In this document: in pieces, positions 19,898 to 28,824 of the stretch
How positions within the stretch are numbered: position 1 is the first letter of the stretch
Layout of the letters: each line of letters opens with the position of its first letter
Origin: Synechocystis sp. PCC 7509
GTDB lineage: Bacteria > Cyanobacteriota > Cyanobacteriia > Cyanobacteriales > Chroococcidiopsidaceae
Direction of reading: 5' to 3'
Assembly (NCBI RefSeq): GCF_000332075.2
Contig: NZ_ALVU02000001.1
Location: 2,864,324 to 2,928,323, forward strand
DNA: 64,000 bases
The notes under the pieces: model-generated
Told to the model about the DNA's origin: nothing
Database searches by the model: none
What the model saw: only the letters and a program-made list of their open reading frames with translations
Made by a program: the position numbers and the translations under genes

Positions 19898-21319
19898 GTG
19901 ATGCGTTCTTTTCGGATTCGTTTAGCTTTAGCATCGGCGGTACTAGCGGGTAGTGCGCTGGTAGGATTTGGGATGACTTCTTGGTGGCTGATTTACCAAG
20001 CTAAAGTTAGTCGTCTTGACGAGGCGATCGAAAGCCAGTTAATGAGAGCAAGTCGTCCACTGCGGCGCTTTCCTTCCTCACCGCGAATATTTGGCATTGA
20101 TGAGGATACGCCGACAGCTATATTAGTAACCGATCTAGAGGGAAAAACTGTTTACAAGTCCGATAATTGGTCAAGGGAAATTAAAGTTAATAACCTCTGG
20201 CGCTTACCTTCTAGACAACCAAGCCCAATAGAGCCGGATTTAGCAAAACCGCGATTTGGTTATGTTTCTCCACCTCGATTTAACACACAATATACCTCTA
20301 CCCAAACCTGGCGGGTTGGGGCGGCAAGTTTTCCCTATACTCAAATTGCGGTTTCTGTTAGTCTCCAAACCATCGATGGCGAAATGGTAGCGATACGCAA
20401 CATCTTTTTAATTTCTATACTTATTGTCCTATTTTTGATTACTGGGGGTGCATGGTGGCTATCTGGCAATGCTTTGCGCCCTATAGGGCAATTGACAGAG
20501 GCAATTAAGCAAGTAACAGTCAAAGGCTTGGATCGGCGTGTTCCTATGGGCGAAACTGATGTGGAATTTGTAGAATTAATTGCCGTATTTAATCAAATGC
20601 TGGAGAACTTGGAACGTAGCTTTAAGCAGGCGTCTCGCTTCAGTGGTGATGCTGCTCACGAATTGAAGACACCTTTGGCAATTTTGCAAGGAGAACTAGA
20701 ACGCAACTTGCAGCAAGCTGAACCGGAATCTCAGATTCAGCAAAGTTTGAGCAGTTTACTAGATGAAGTGGGGCGCTTGAGTGGGATTGTGCGAAAACTT
20801 TTATTGCTTTCTTTAGCCGATGCTGGACGGATGAACTTGCATCGAGTGGAAGTAAACTTATCCGAGATTTTAGCGCAAGTAGAGGAGGATATAGAATTAC
20901 TAGCGCCGCAATTAAAGGTACAAACAGAGATTACGGCTCAATTGCACGTAATGGGCGATCGCGATTTACTAATTCAAGTTGTCCAAAACTTAGTTAGCAA
21001 TGCCATTAAATACAATCTTGCCAATGGCTGGATACGCGTTTATGCAATACAACAGGGAGCAACAGTATTAATTACGATTACTAATTCCTCCAAAAACCTC
21101 TTACAGGGCGATCGCGAACGGATTTTTGAGCGGTTTTATCGGGGCGACCCGGCGCGGACACGCACCAAAGAAGTTGAAGGTACGGGACTTGGACTTAGCC
21201 TAGCTAGAGAGATTGCCAGAGCGCATGGGGGGGATTTAATCCTTGACTTCACTCCCTCTAACCAGACGGCATTTACCTTGAACTTACTGGCTTTGACACG
21301 AGATCGCCCAACTTACTAG
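19898..21319 (+). CDS. Membrane sensor histidine kinase, EnvZ/RppB-like
   Basis: 473 residues beginning GTG-ATG. One membrane helix lies at about 8-32, a periplasmic region of about 130 residues follows, and a second helix lies near 165-185. Then come HAMP (LRPIGQLTEAIK), HisKA with DAAHELKTPL and the HATPase domain (NLVSNAIKYN, GTGLGLSLA). It directly follows and should phosphorylate the OmpR-type regulator. A terminator hairpin follows at 21406. Confidence 0.92.
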   Translation: MMRSFRIRLALASAVLAGSALVGFGMTSWWLIYQAKVSRLDEAIESQLMRASRPLRRFPSSPRIFGIDEDTPTAILVTDLEGKTVYKSDNWSREIKVNNLWRLPSRQPSPIEPDLAKPRFGYVSPPRFNTQYTSTQTWRVGAASFPYTQIAVSVSLQTIDGEMVAIRNIFLISILIVLFLITGGAWWLSGNALRPIGQLTEAIKQVTVKGLDRRVPMGETDVEFVELIAVFNQMLENLERSFKQASRFSGDAAHELKTPLAILQGELERNLQQAEPESQIQQSLSSLLDEVGRLSGIVRKLLLLSLADAGRMNLHRVEVNLSEILAQVEEDIELLAPQLKVQTEITAQLHVMGDRDLLIQVVQNLVSNAIKYNLANGWIRVYAIQQGATVLITITNSSKNLLQGDRERIFERFYRGDPARTRTKEVEGTGLGLSLAREIARAHGGDLILDFTPSNQTAFTLNLLALTRDRPTY

Positions 21320-21405
21320 CGTCGGTGGATCTATTCCTTGTCTTTGCCCTTTGGCTATTAGTGATTACAGGTTGTTGTTCGCGCGATCGCTATTTATTGC
21401 CGTCT

Positions 21406-21453
21406 AAAAATAAAAAGCAACATCTTAAATATACGACGTTGCCTGTTATTTTT
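21406..21453. terminator. Bidirectional terminator between kinase gene and a small leftward gene
   Basis: 21406-21421 (AAAAATAAAAAGCAAC) pairs with 21438-21453 (GTTGCCTGTTATTTTT) over 16 bases with two mismatches. An A-rich 5' side and T-rich 3' side suit termination in both directions, and it lies between convergent genes. Confidence 0.7.
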
Positions 21454-21464
21454 AAATTTTAGTT

Positions 21465-21659
21465 TTAATAGGCGAGAGTTTCCAATGTTTCGCGTAAATA
21501 AATACGTACTTGACGATCTAAGCTCAAAGATTGGAGTTGATTGTCAAGGCTTTGGCGTTCTAATTGCCAACGTTGAAAACCAGAACTAGATGCGATCGCA
21601 GATTTTAAACGCTCCCAGATATGGGGTTGCTGATCGTCAGGGTTTAGAAAACGAGCCAT
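21465..21659 (-). CDS. Small unknown protein, 64 residues
   Basis: Soluble, charged and helical in appearance (LERQSLDNQLQSLSLDRQ), with no known motif. It lies between a terminator and infB on the same strand as infB. I treat it as a real gene because it is bracketed by a terminator and has ordinary codon use, but I cannot give a function. Confidence 0.6.
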   Translation of the reverse strand: MARFLNPDDQQPHIWERLKSAIASSSGFQRWQLERQSLDNQLQSLSLDRQVRIYLRETLETLAY

Positions 21660-21742
21660 ATATATTTAGTCCTCAGTTTTCGTATTTTGTCATTGAGTGG
21701 AGCAAAAATAGAGAAGTAATATTAAGTATTTACTTCTTTATT

Positions 21743-21776
21743 TTTGCTGTCATGCCTCTAGAGGCATGACAGCAAA
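21743..21776. repeat. 34-base perfect palindrome at the end of infB
   Basis: A perfect dyad centred on CTCTAGAG ends three bases before the infB stop codon. As RNA it makes a 15-17 bp stem with almost no loop. No T run follows on the infB strand, so it is not a textbook intrinsic terminator. It could protect the mRNA 3' end or be a protein-binding site. Confidence 0.75.
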
Positions 21777-21778
21777 CT

Positions 21779-24700
21779 TTACTTACTAGCTGCCGCCACC
21801 ATAGTTAGCGTCCGGCGCTTAGTTACCATTTGATAGGCATCAATGATGTCACCTTCTGCCCAGTCATTGAACTTATCAATTCCAATACCGCATTCGTAGC
21901 CAGCATTGACTTCGCGCACGTCTTCCTTCATCCGCTTGAGGGAATCAAGCCCGCCTTCAAATACAACTTTACTGCCTCGATTGACACGCACTTTGCAATT
22001 GCGCACTAGCTTCCCTGACAACACATAACAACCAGCCACCGCGCCACGTCCAACGGTAAATACCGCCCGTACTTCGGTTTGCCCAAGAGATTCTTCAACT
22101 AGCTCTGGTTCTAGTAGACCTTCCAAAGCACCTTGGATGTCTTCCAAGAGTTTGTAGATGATGTTGTATTCGCGCACATCTACCCCCGCTTCATCGGCGG
22201 CTTGTCTAGCACCACTTGCAAGAGTTGTGTTAAATCCGACAATTACGGCGTTACTAGCGGCAGCTAAGTCAATATCTGTCTCGGTAATTTCCCCCGGAGC
22301 GGCTAAGAGTAAGCGAATTTGAACTTCGTTTTGTGGCAGTTGCTTGAGAGAGCCAATAATTGCCTCTAATGAGCCTTGAACATCGGCTTTGACAATTAAG
22401 TTGAGTTCTTTGAGTTCGCCTTCTTGAGCTTGAGCCGAAAGGGTTGTGAGCGTGGCTCGTCCTTGCATCAAGCGTGATTGCCGTTGTTTGTCGGCTCTCA
22501 CTCCGGCGATCGCTCTTGCTTCTTTTTCGTTCTCAAATACGTCAAATTCGTCACCCGCCGCCGGAACTTCGCTCAATCCCAATACTTCCACAGCAAAAGA
22601 GGGACTAGCCGCATCTACTCGTTTGCCTCGGTCATCAACCATAGCGCGGACTTTACCAAAGGCAGAACCCGCCACTAAAACATCTCCCACTCTCAAAGTT
22701 CCATTTTGAACCAAAAGTGTAGCGACCGAGCCTTTAGCTTTGTCTAAGTGAGCTTCAATTACCGTCCCTTTTGCCAAGCGATCGGGGTTAGCGGAAAGTT
22801 CTTCTACTTCTGCTACTAGCAAGATCATTTCAAGTAAAGTGTCTAAATTCTCGCCTTTAATCGCACTCACGGAAGTCATAACCGTATCACCGCCCCATTC
22901 TTCCGGTGTCAAGTTGAACTGAGTTAGTTCTTGCTTAACGCGGTCTGGTTGAGCGCCTTCTTTATCAATTTTGTTAATGGCGACCACAATTGGCACTTTA
23001 GCCGCTTGAGCGTGGCTAATTGCTTCAATAGTTTGCGGACGCACGCCGTCATCGGCGGCTACTACTAGCACGGCAATATCCGTTACCCTTGCTCCCCGCG
23101 CCCGCATAGCTGTAAAAGCTTCGTGACCTGGGGTATCTAGAAAAACAATCGGCATTTTCTTGCCATCATGCTCTACTTCCACATGGTAAGCGCCGATATG
23201 TTGGGTAATTCCTCCCGCTTCTCCTTGAGCTACTTTTGTTTTGCGAATCGAGTCTAGTAAAGTCGTTTTGCCATGATCTACGTGACCCATAATTGTGACT
23301 ACTGGTGGACGACGCTGGAGAAAGTCTAAATCCTCAGCTTCGACCATTTCTGTTACTTTACGAGCTTCAGCTTCCGGCGCTTGAGTTTCAACTTCTGTGC
23401 CTAACTCACTAGCTACCATCTTAATTGTGGCAATATCCAAGTTTTGGGTGATATTAACCGCCATTCCTTTGATAAACAATATCTTGACGATATCGGTATC
23501 GGGAACTAATAATTCTTGCGCTAGTTCTTGAACGGTCAAGTTTCCCGTAACTATAATTTTTTCTGGACGTTCTTGTTTTGCTTCCGGTTCGTTGCGACGG
23601 CGGTTGTCACTACGAGAGGAGCTAGATTTTCTGCTTCTAATTGCGGCGCTAGTTGTTACCGGGCTACCCGCAGGGGATACACGGGCTGCTTTTTGTTTAG
23701 GTGGACGGGCAACGGAGAGGCTAACTTGAACGGGCGCGTCCAAATCGAGAGCGTCGTCTAAGTCTTCCTCGTCTTCTAGATCGATAATTGGCTTGAGGCG
23801 CTTAAGTTTTGTTGCTGCCTTGCCTGTTTTAACTGAATCTTGTCCGTCGTCGATGATTTCTTCTTCTTGCCATTTCTTCGCTCCGCCCTTAACTGGACGC
23901 GGTAAGGTGGGGCGCTTTAGCAATTCTTCGGCTTCATCGAGCAATGGTGCTGTATCGAGATCGTCTTCCGAGCGGTCTATATCGTCACCAATTGCTGTTG
24001 CTTTCGGGCGCATTGGTTTGGGACTAATAGCATCGCTACCCCTAATTGGTCTAGGTCTATTGAGTTCTACACCTGGTTGTCCTCTGGGGGTTAGGTCGGC
24101 TCTCGCCCCTACAGGACTAGAGCTAGTGCGCCGAGTTGGGCGCTCTGGAAGTGCGTCCGTTCTGCCGCCGGGGGTTGCGTCTAAGGCGTTTTGCTGTTGA
24201 TGTTTTCTTAAAACTGGTCGCTCTGGTGCGTTTGCCGATAGGTTGGTTTGAGCTACTTTTTGGGTAGATGGTCGGCTGGGCGGTTCAAATTGTCGTGGCG
24301 CAGCGTTTAAACTTGGAGTTTCAGAAATATCTTGGGTTTCTGTCCCATCCGCACTCAACGACGACCTTGCTGGTCGCGCTTGTACGGGTCTAATCGGTAC
24401 TGTTGGTGCGCTACTACGGGGTGCGGAGGGGTTATTTAGTTCTGATTCGGGTTCTGTCGCTTGCTGGTCTTGGTCATCGGCGTTGACACGGTCTATTTTG
24501 GGTTTACGAATTTCCAAAATTTGTTGTTTGTTAGGAGCAGGTTTTGGTTTAGTAACGTTGGACATTTGTAAATTTGCCTTTGAACTAGCTGTTGATTCTT
24601 TGCGTTGGGGAGCTATACCTACGGTTTGTTTTATTTGTTTTTCTGCGGCGGTCCTAATACGTTCTGCTTCATCTTCTGAGATCGTGCTACTGTGGCTTTT

Positions 24701-24799
24701 GACGCTGATATCGAGCTGTTCGCAAATGGCTAGTAGCTCTTTGTTATCCAAATTCAATTCCTTTGATAAATCGTAAATTCTAACTTTAATGTTGTTCAT
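21779..24799 (-). CDS. infB: Translation initiation factor IF-2
   Basis: 1006 residues from ATG 24799, chosen because GAGGAAG precedes it and the protein then begins with the conserved IF2-N segment ([18 protein letters not shown]). It is a GTPase that brings initiator tRNA to the 30S subunit. A long, low-complexity Pro/Arg/Ser-rich region (about 60-410) precedes a second IF2-N segment and the G domain with [15 protein letters not shown] and NKID, then the beta-barrel and initiator-tRNA-binding C-terminal domains. It is the last gene of the rimP-nusA-ylxR-infB group. Confidence 0.95.
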   Translation of the reverse strand: MNNIKVRIYDLSKELNLDNKELLAICEQLDISVKSHSSTISEDEAERIRTAAEKQIKQTVGIAPQRKESTASSKANLQMSNVTKPKPAPNKQQILEIRKPKIDRVNADDQDQQATEPESELNNPSAPRSSAPTVPIRPVQARPARSSLSADGTETQDISETPSLNAAPRQFEPPSRPSTQKVAQTNLSANAPERPVLRKHQQQNALDATPGGRTDALPERPTRRTSSSPVGARADLTPRGQPGVELNRPRPIRGSDAISPKPMRPKATAIGDDIDRSEDDLDTAPLLDEAEELLKRPTLPRPVKGGAKKWQEEEIIDDGQDSVKTGKAATKLKRLKPIIDLEDEEDLDDALDLDAPVQVSLSVARPPKQKAARVSPAGSPVTTSAAIRSRKSSSSRSDNRRRNEPEAKQERPEKIIVTGNLTVQELAQELLVPDTDIVKILFIKGMAVNITQNLDIATIKMVASELGTEVETQAPEAEARKVTEMVEAEDLDFLQRRPPVVTIMGHVDHGKTTLLDSIRKTKVAQGEAGGITQHIGAYHVEVEHDGKKMPIVFLDTPGHEAFTAMRARGARVTDIAVLVVAADDGVRPQTIEAISHAQAAKVPIVVAINKIDKEGAQPDRVKQELTQFNLTPEEWGGDTVMTSVSAIKGENLDTLLEMILLVAEVEELSANPDRLAKGTVIEAHLDKAKGSVATLLVQNGTLRVGDVLVAGSAFGKVRAMVDDRGKRVDAASPSFAVEVLGLSEVPAAGDEFDVFENEKEARAIAGVRADKQRQSRLMQGRATLTTLSAQAQEGELKELNLIVKADVQGSLEAIIGSLKQLPQNEVQIRLLLAAPGEITETDIDLAAASNAVIVGFNTTLASGARQAADEAGVDVREYNIIYKLLEDIQGALEGLLEPELVEESLGQTEVRAVFTVGRGAVAGCYVLSGKLVRNCKVRVNRGSKVVFEGGLDSLKRMKEDVREVNAGYECGIGIDKFNDWAEGDIIDAYQMVTKRRTLTMVAAASK

Positions 24800-25335
24800 C
24801 CACTCTTCCTCTTTACTTAACAGGTGTAAATGAATGGTTGCCATAGATTTTGGCGTTGTTGCCATTCATTGAAGTTCTGGGTTATTGGTTGCGGTTCATT
24901 TTTTTGCCCGTGCCTCCAACCAAGAAAGAGAGATGTGTTCGTTGTTTGGCAGGCACACTGCCAAGCAATTTGTACCTATAATTTGTAAAGGTATAGCTTT
25001 GCTTGGGGTAACGCCTCCCGGAGTTGTTTTACCAAGTATTGAGCAATACTGCTCTTGGTGAGAGCTAGGTTTGCTTAATAATGGTAGTTGCTTCCGCTTT
25101 AGGGAACTTGTTTTGTATGTATGGCTGTTTTTATTTTCTTGCACTAGCCTACTTTAAAAAATTTGCTGTCAATTTGTTGATGTAAATCAATTTATCTCGA
25201 TACTCTATTATTTTACTATTTTGGCACTAACCTACTGTGAAAGTGGTTAACATCTATTGACAAGTAATTCTGTGGGTGGGATGCCAAAATGCTTAGTGTC
25301 ATTAATAAAATAATAGTTGGGCTTTTGAGGCTTAG
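24800..25335 (-). promoter_or_regulatory. Hairpin-rich spacer between ylxR and infB
   Basis: 536 bases with no coding frame I trust; an 82-codon GTG frame at 24896-25144 has low-complexity, non-conserved-looking sequence. On the - strand several stems are visible. TTGGCAG (24946-24952) pairs with CTGCCAA (24958-24964). CCAAGCAA (24961-24968) pairs with TTGCTTGG (24999-25006) around an inner TACC/GGTA stem. These two share bases 24961-24964 and exclude each other. A further nested ACCAAG/CTTGGT hairpin lies near 25030-25060. It is a candidate structured infB leader. Confidence 0.4.
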
Positions 25336-25596
25336 TCAGTATTGGGCGTTGACTTGAAGACGTTGCAACAGGGTGTGATAAACCCCTGGTGGTATCGATG
25401 TCCGAAGACTTCGCCCTAATCGATTTTTCTTTTGCGCCGCTAAGAGACAATCCACTTGCGGGCAAAGATAGGCAGAACGCCCCATGCCTCGATCTAATTG
25501 TAACTGCCCGGAGGGATTGACGCGGATAATTCGCCAAAATTCTTGTTTTAGTGCCACACGGCGGCAACTAATACAACGGCGATAGTTGGGTTTCAT
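25336..25596 (-). CDS. ylxR: YlxR (DUF448) RNA-binding protein
   Basis: 86 residues. The conserved start RRCISCRR and the segment GRSAYLCP are diagnostic of the YlxR family, a small basic protein encoded between nusA and infB in most bacteria and reported to bind RNA or nucleoid targets such as the RNase P RNA in some species. It sits in exactly that position, 69 bases after nusA. Confidence 0.9.
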   Translation of the reverse strand: MKPNYRRCISCRRVALKQEFWRIIRVNPSGQLQLDRGMGRSAYLCPQVDCLLAAQKKNRLGRSLRTSIPPGVYHTLLQRLQVNAQY

Positions 25597-25665
25597 GAAT
25601 GTTGTTGTGGGGTCAACCGATAAGACAATTGTATGAGTGCTATTGTGTTTTAACTGGTTTATTTA

Positions 25666-26937
25666 TCAGACGGGAATATCTGTAGGTTCAATTTCCTCAA
25701 TTTGTAGATATTCTTGCTCCTCATCTTCGTCATATTCTTCCTCTTGTTCGGCTTGGGCTTGGTATTGGGCGGCAAGTTGGGCAAATTTAGCGTCTTCAGC
25801 TTCGCGATCGTATTTGTCGCGGTCTTTAATATCAATTTTCCAACCTGTTAATCGGGCTGCTAGACGGACATTTTGCCCTTCTTTGCCGATCGCTAAACTG
25901 AGTTGATCTTCAGCGACTAAGACGTGGGTTTGACGGTTATCGGTATTCATCAAACGTACTTCATCGACTCTGGCGGGGCTAAGGGCGTTAGAAATATAAG
26001 TAGAAGGATCGGGCGACCAACGAATCACATCGATTTTTTCCCCGCGTAATTCATTGACTACTACTTGAATTCGCGATCCCCTAGCACCAATACACGCGCC
26101 TACAGGGTCGACATCGCGCTCTAGAGTATCGACAGCAATTTTAGTGCGGGGTCCAACGTAGCGCGATGGGGGATTGGCTTCTCTTGCTACTGCCACAATG
26201 CGGACTACTTCATCTTCTATTTCTGGGACTTCGTTATCAAAAAGATAGACAACTAAGCCCGCATCAGCACGAGAAACCATTAGTTGCGGGCCTCTTTGCT
26301 GACCGGTGCTAACTTTTTTGAGGAAGACTTTAAACGTAGCATTGGCGCGATAGTTGTCGTTGGGGAGTTGTTCACGCTTGGGTAATTCTGCTTCAACTTC
26401 TGGCTGACCAAAACCGCTATTGACGGACATAATTACCGATTGGCGTTCAAAACGTAGCACTCTTGCTTGGAGTACCGCGCCTTCGAGGTCTTGAAATTCC
26501 TCTTGAATCATCTGGCGCTGGCGATCGCGCAATTTTTGGGCTAATACTTGTTTAGTTTGCATCGCCGCCATGCGCCCAAATTCTTGTTTGTCTGGGGTTA
26601 CGTCTAAGATGACTTCATTGCCAATTTGCGCATCTGCTTCAAATTCCTGTACGTCACTTAAAGCGATTTGGTGGTCTGGCTCGCCAACTACATCGGCGAT
26701 GGTTTTAGTTGCCAGCACCCGGAAGCCGCCGTACTCAACATCAAGTTCTACTTCAAAGTTGTCAAAGTATTCTTCATCAAAAATACGTTTATCAAAGTTT
26801 TGGGCGCGGCGATAGCGCTCGTAACCTTTAATTAAAGCTTCTCTTAAAGCTTCTTGGACAGAATGCTTGGGTAAGTTTTGTTCTCGACTGATATTTTCAA
26901 TCAAGTCTTTGAGTCCGGGAATGCTAACCATTGACAT
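25666..26937 (-). CDS. nusA: Transcription termination/antitermination factor NusA
   Basis: 423 residues. It binds RNA polymerase and nascent RNA to modulate pausing, termination and antitermination. The N-terminal polymerase-binding domain (1-125), S1 domain (about 135-200) and two KH domains (to about 375; GACIGARGSRI and AIGKEGQNVRLA) are present. It lacks the C-terminal acidic repeats of enterobacterial NusA and ends in an acidic tail (EEEYDEDEEQEY), as in other cyanobacteria. It follows rimP by 33 bases. Confidence 0.95.
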   Translation of the reverse strand: MSMVSIPGLKDLIENISREQNLPKHSVQEALREALIKGYERYRRAQNFDKRIFDEEYFDNFEVELDVEYGGFRVLATKTIADVVGEPDHQIALSDVQEFEADAQIGNEVILDVTPDKQEFGRMAAMQTKQVLAQKLRDRQRQMIQEEFQDLEGAVLQARVLRFERQSVIMSVNSGFGQPEVEAELPKREQLPNDNYRANATFKVFLKKVSTGQQRGPQLMVSRADAGLVVYLFDNEVPEIEDEVVRIVAVAREANPPSRYVGPRTKIAVDTLERDVDPVGACIGARGSRIQVVVNELRGEKIDVIRWSPDPSTYISNALSPARVDEVRLMNTDNRQTHVLVAEDQLSLAIGKEGQNVRLAARLTGWKIDIKDRDKYDREAEDAKFAQLAAQYQAQAEQEEEYDEDEEQEYLQIEEIEPTDIPV

Positions 26938-26970
26938 AATAAAACCTTTATAAGGAACAGTTTTTACTTT

Positions 26971-27432
26971 TTAATGCCGCTCGTTTAGTTGTACTTTGGC
27001 GACTAAAGAGCGGGGAATTTCGACTTCTCGACCTTTGATATTTAGGTAAAGTGTGGTATCGTCGCGGCGAATTAATTGCCCTGACCACTCTTGTTGTCCT
27101 TTGTGGGGACTTGTGGCGCTAACAATAACAGCAAACCCTTTAAATGATATAAATTCGCGATCGCCCTTTAATTCTCTGGAAATCCCAGGGCTAGATATTT
27201 CTAATACATAGGCATCAGGAATAATATTTGTTTGGTCTAAAGTTGCCTCTATTGCCCGACTCATCCGTTCGCAGTCGTTTAACCCGGTGTCTTGCTGGGG
27301 ATTGCGAATATCAATTCTTAGTACGGGCGGGTTTTGATTAGTATGAAAAACCACTCCAACTACTTCCAGTTGCAATTGTTCTGCTACTGGTGTCGCCAAT
27401 TCGATAATTTGGGGAATTAAGGGGTGAGCCAT
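26971..27432 (-). CDS. rimP: Ribosome maturation factor RimP
   Basis: 153 residues from ATG 27432, where the conserved N terminus ([18 protein letters not shown]) begins; an in-frame extension of 21 codons upstream reads through a terminator hairpin and is not family-like. RimP helps assemble the 30S subunit. The family motif [13 protein letters not shown] is present. There is no clear ribosome site, and the T-run of an intrinsic terminator ends about 10 bases before the start codon, so expression may depend on read-through. Confidence 0.88.
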   Translation of the reverse strand: MAHPLIPQIIELATPVAEQLQLEVVGVVFHTNQNPPVLRIDIRNPQQDTGLNDCERMSRAIEATLDQTNIIPDAYVLEISSPGISRELKGDREFISFKGFAVIVSATSPHKGQQEWSGQLIRRDDTTLYLNIKGREVEIPRSLVAKVQLNERH

Positions 27433-27442
27433 TTTAGGACAC

Positions 27443-27465
27443 AAAAAAAGCGGGCAAATACCCAC
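27443..27465 (-). terminator. Intrinsic terminator just upstream of rimP
   Basis: On the - strand GTGGG (27465-27461) pairs with CCCGC (27454-27450), one pair being G-U, around a 6-base loop. Seven T residues follow (27449-27443). It ends the RNA that begins near 27693 and lies in the leader of rimP. Confidence 0.7.
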
Positions 27466-27693
27466 TTCCTGAAACACTATTTGTGACATTCGCATCTACG
27501 CTGAAACAAGTATGCTTACAGCGAGGGTTTCTCAAGATTGCTCTCAAGACTTTGCTGCTTCACGGGAACCCCCTAGGCGGTCAACCTCCACAGCCAACAC
27601 CACCGTCTGTCCAACGGCTGTTTGATTACCAGAGCATTTCCCGAATTATGGAGGTTCTTATGGTTTACTCTCAGTCGGCAGGCTGCTTAGACC
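27466..27693 (-). ncRNA. Probable structured noncoding RNA (possibly 6S RNA)
   Basis: A -10 box TATAGT (27705-27700) predicts a leftward start near 27693, and the terminator at 27465-27443 follows. No sensible protein frame lies between. The RNA can fold: AACCTCC in its 5' third can pair either with GGAGGTT or with GGGGGTT in its 3' third, around an inner CAGCC/GGCTG and CCGT/ACGG arm, and CGCTG/CAGCG closes a hairpin near the 3' end. A long irregular hairpin of about 185-230 bases suits cyanobacterial 6S RNA (ssaA), but I cannot verify that by alignment. Confidence 0.5.
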
Positions 27694-27794
27694 ATCTATA
27701 CTATAGCACTTTTTCTGGCAATGACTGGCATTTCTTCTCCATCACCTCTCCTATTTGGCGAGCATTACACATCCTTTGGTAATTACCCAAAGTA

Positions 27795-28820
27795 TTAGTA
27801 ACGAATCCGGGGATCGATATAAGCATTAAGAATATCGATCGCAATACTGGCTAGGACTACTATAGTGGCAAAAAATACTAATATTCCCTGTACTGTAGGA
27901 TAATCTCGCAAGGAAATCGCTTCGTAAAGTCGATTTGCTAACCCCGGCCACGAAAAGGTTACTTCTGTAAGCACCGCTCCCCCTAATAAAGATGCAAAGG
28001 TTAAGCCCAAAATTGTCACTACGGGAATTAAGGCATTTTTTAAGGCGTGAGCTATTAAAATTTGCCGCTCGGAAATGCCTCTAGCTCTTGCTGCTTCTAC
28101 ATAATCTGCGCGGAGGGTTTGCTTGAGATTGACGCGCACAATCCGCTCAAAAATGCCGCTTAATAGTACGCCCAAGGTCAAGCTAGGCAAACATAAATAG
28201 TACAATGCTGTAAAAAAACTGCCTAAGTCGCCATTGACTAAACTATCAACGGTATAAAGTCCGGTAAAACCTACGGGAGTAGCCGCAGAGGCGGGAAAGC
28301 GCGAACCTAAAGGAAACCAGCCTAGCTGTACGGAAAAGACTAATTGTACGAGCATTCCTACCCAAAATAAAGGTAGGGCGTAAGTAATAATGCCAAACAA
28401 TCGCCCCCCCACATCTAACCAAGAATTGGGACGAGAAGCGGAGATTGCGCCTACGGTAATTCCTACGATTAAAGCTGTTGCCATACTAAAAACTGCTAGT
28501 TCTACCGTCGCTGGGAAATATTGTTTAATGGTGTCCCAAACTACTTCGCCTTGGCTGGTAATCGAAGTTCCTAAATCTAAGCGCAGCAGGCTACCTAGAT
28601 AACGCACGTATTGCAGCCACAGGGGGTCTAGTAGCCCCAGTCGCTGGCGGTACTCTTGTTTGACGCTTTCAGGGGCGCGGACTCCTAACACCGCATCCAC
28701 GGGATCGCCAGGGGTCGCACGCAAAAGTAAAAATACTACAGTGGTAATTGTTAGCAGCATGAGCGGTACTAACATCAGGCGGACGAGGATGTAGTATTGC
28801 AGGGATTTGGATCTTGACAT
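27795..28820 (-). CDS. Peptide/nickel-type ABC transporter permease (DppB-like)
   Basis: 341 residues with six predicted membrane helices and the permease EAA-loop region (EAARARGISERQIL) typical of the DppB/OppB/NikB family. It moves oligopeptides or a related solute through the inner membrane. It starts 4 bases after the substrate-binding protein stops, so the two form an operon. The second permease (DppC-like) and dedicated ATPases are not in this window. Confidence 0.9.
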   Translation of the reverse strand: MSRSKSLQYYILVRLMLVPLMLLTITTVVFLLLRATPGDPVDAVLGVRAPESVKQEYRQRLGLLDPLWLQYVRYLGSLLRLDLGTSITSQGEVVWDTIKQYFPATVELAVFSMATALIVGITVGAISASRPNSWLDVGGRLFGIITYALPLFWVGMLVQLVFSVQLGWFPLGSRFPASAATPVGFTGLYTVDSLVNGDLGSFFTALYYLCLPSLTLGVLLSGIFERIVRVNLKQTLRADYVEAARARGISERQILIAHALKNALIPVVTILGLTFASLLGGAVLTEVTFSWPGLANRLYEAISLRDYPTVQGILVFFATIVVLASIAIDILNAYIDPRIRY

Positions 28821-28824
28821 GATT

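Noticed and set aside
21360-21400. HIP1-containing stretch after the sensor kinase as a small gene
   Set aside because: No start codon with a ribosome site and no frame longer than a few codons.
24896-25144. 82-codon GTG frame between ylxR and infB
   Set aside because: Low-complexity, unlike any family I know, and it overlies competing hairpins; treated as untranslated leader.
27483-27782. 99-codon + strand frame upstream of rimP
   Set aside because: Antisense to a promoter/structured-RNA/terminator arrangement and not protein-like in composition.
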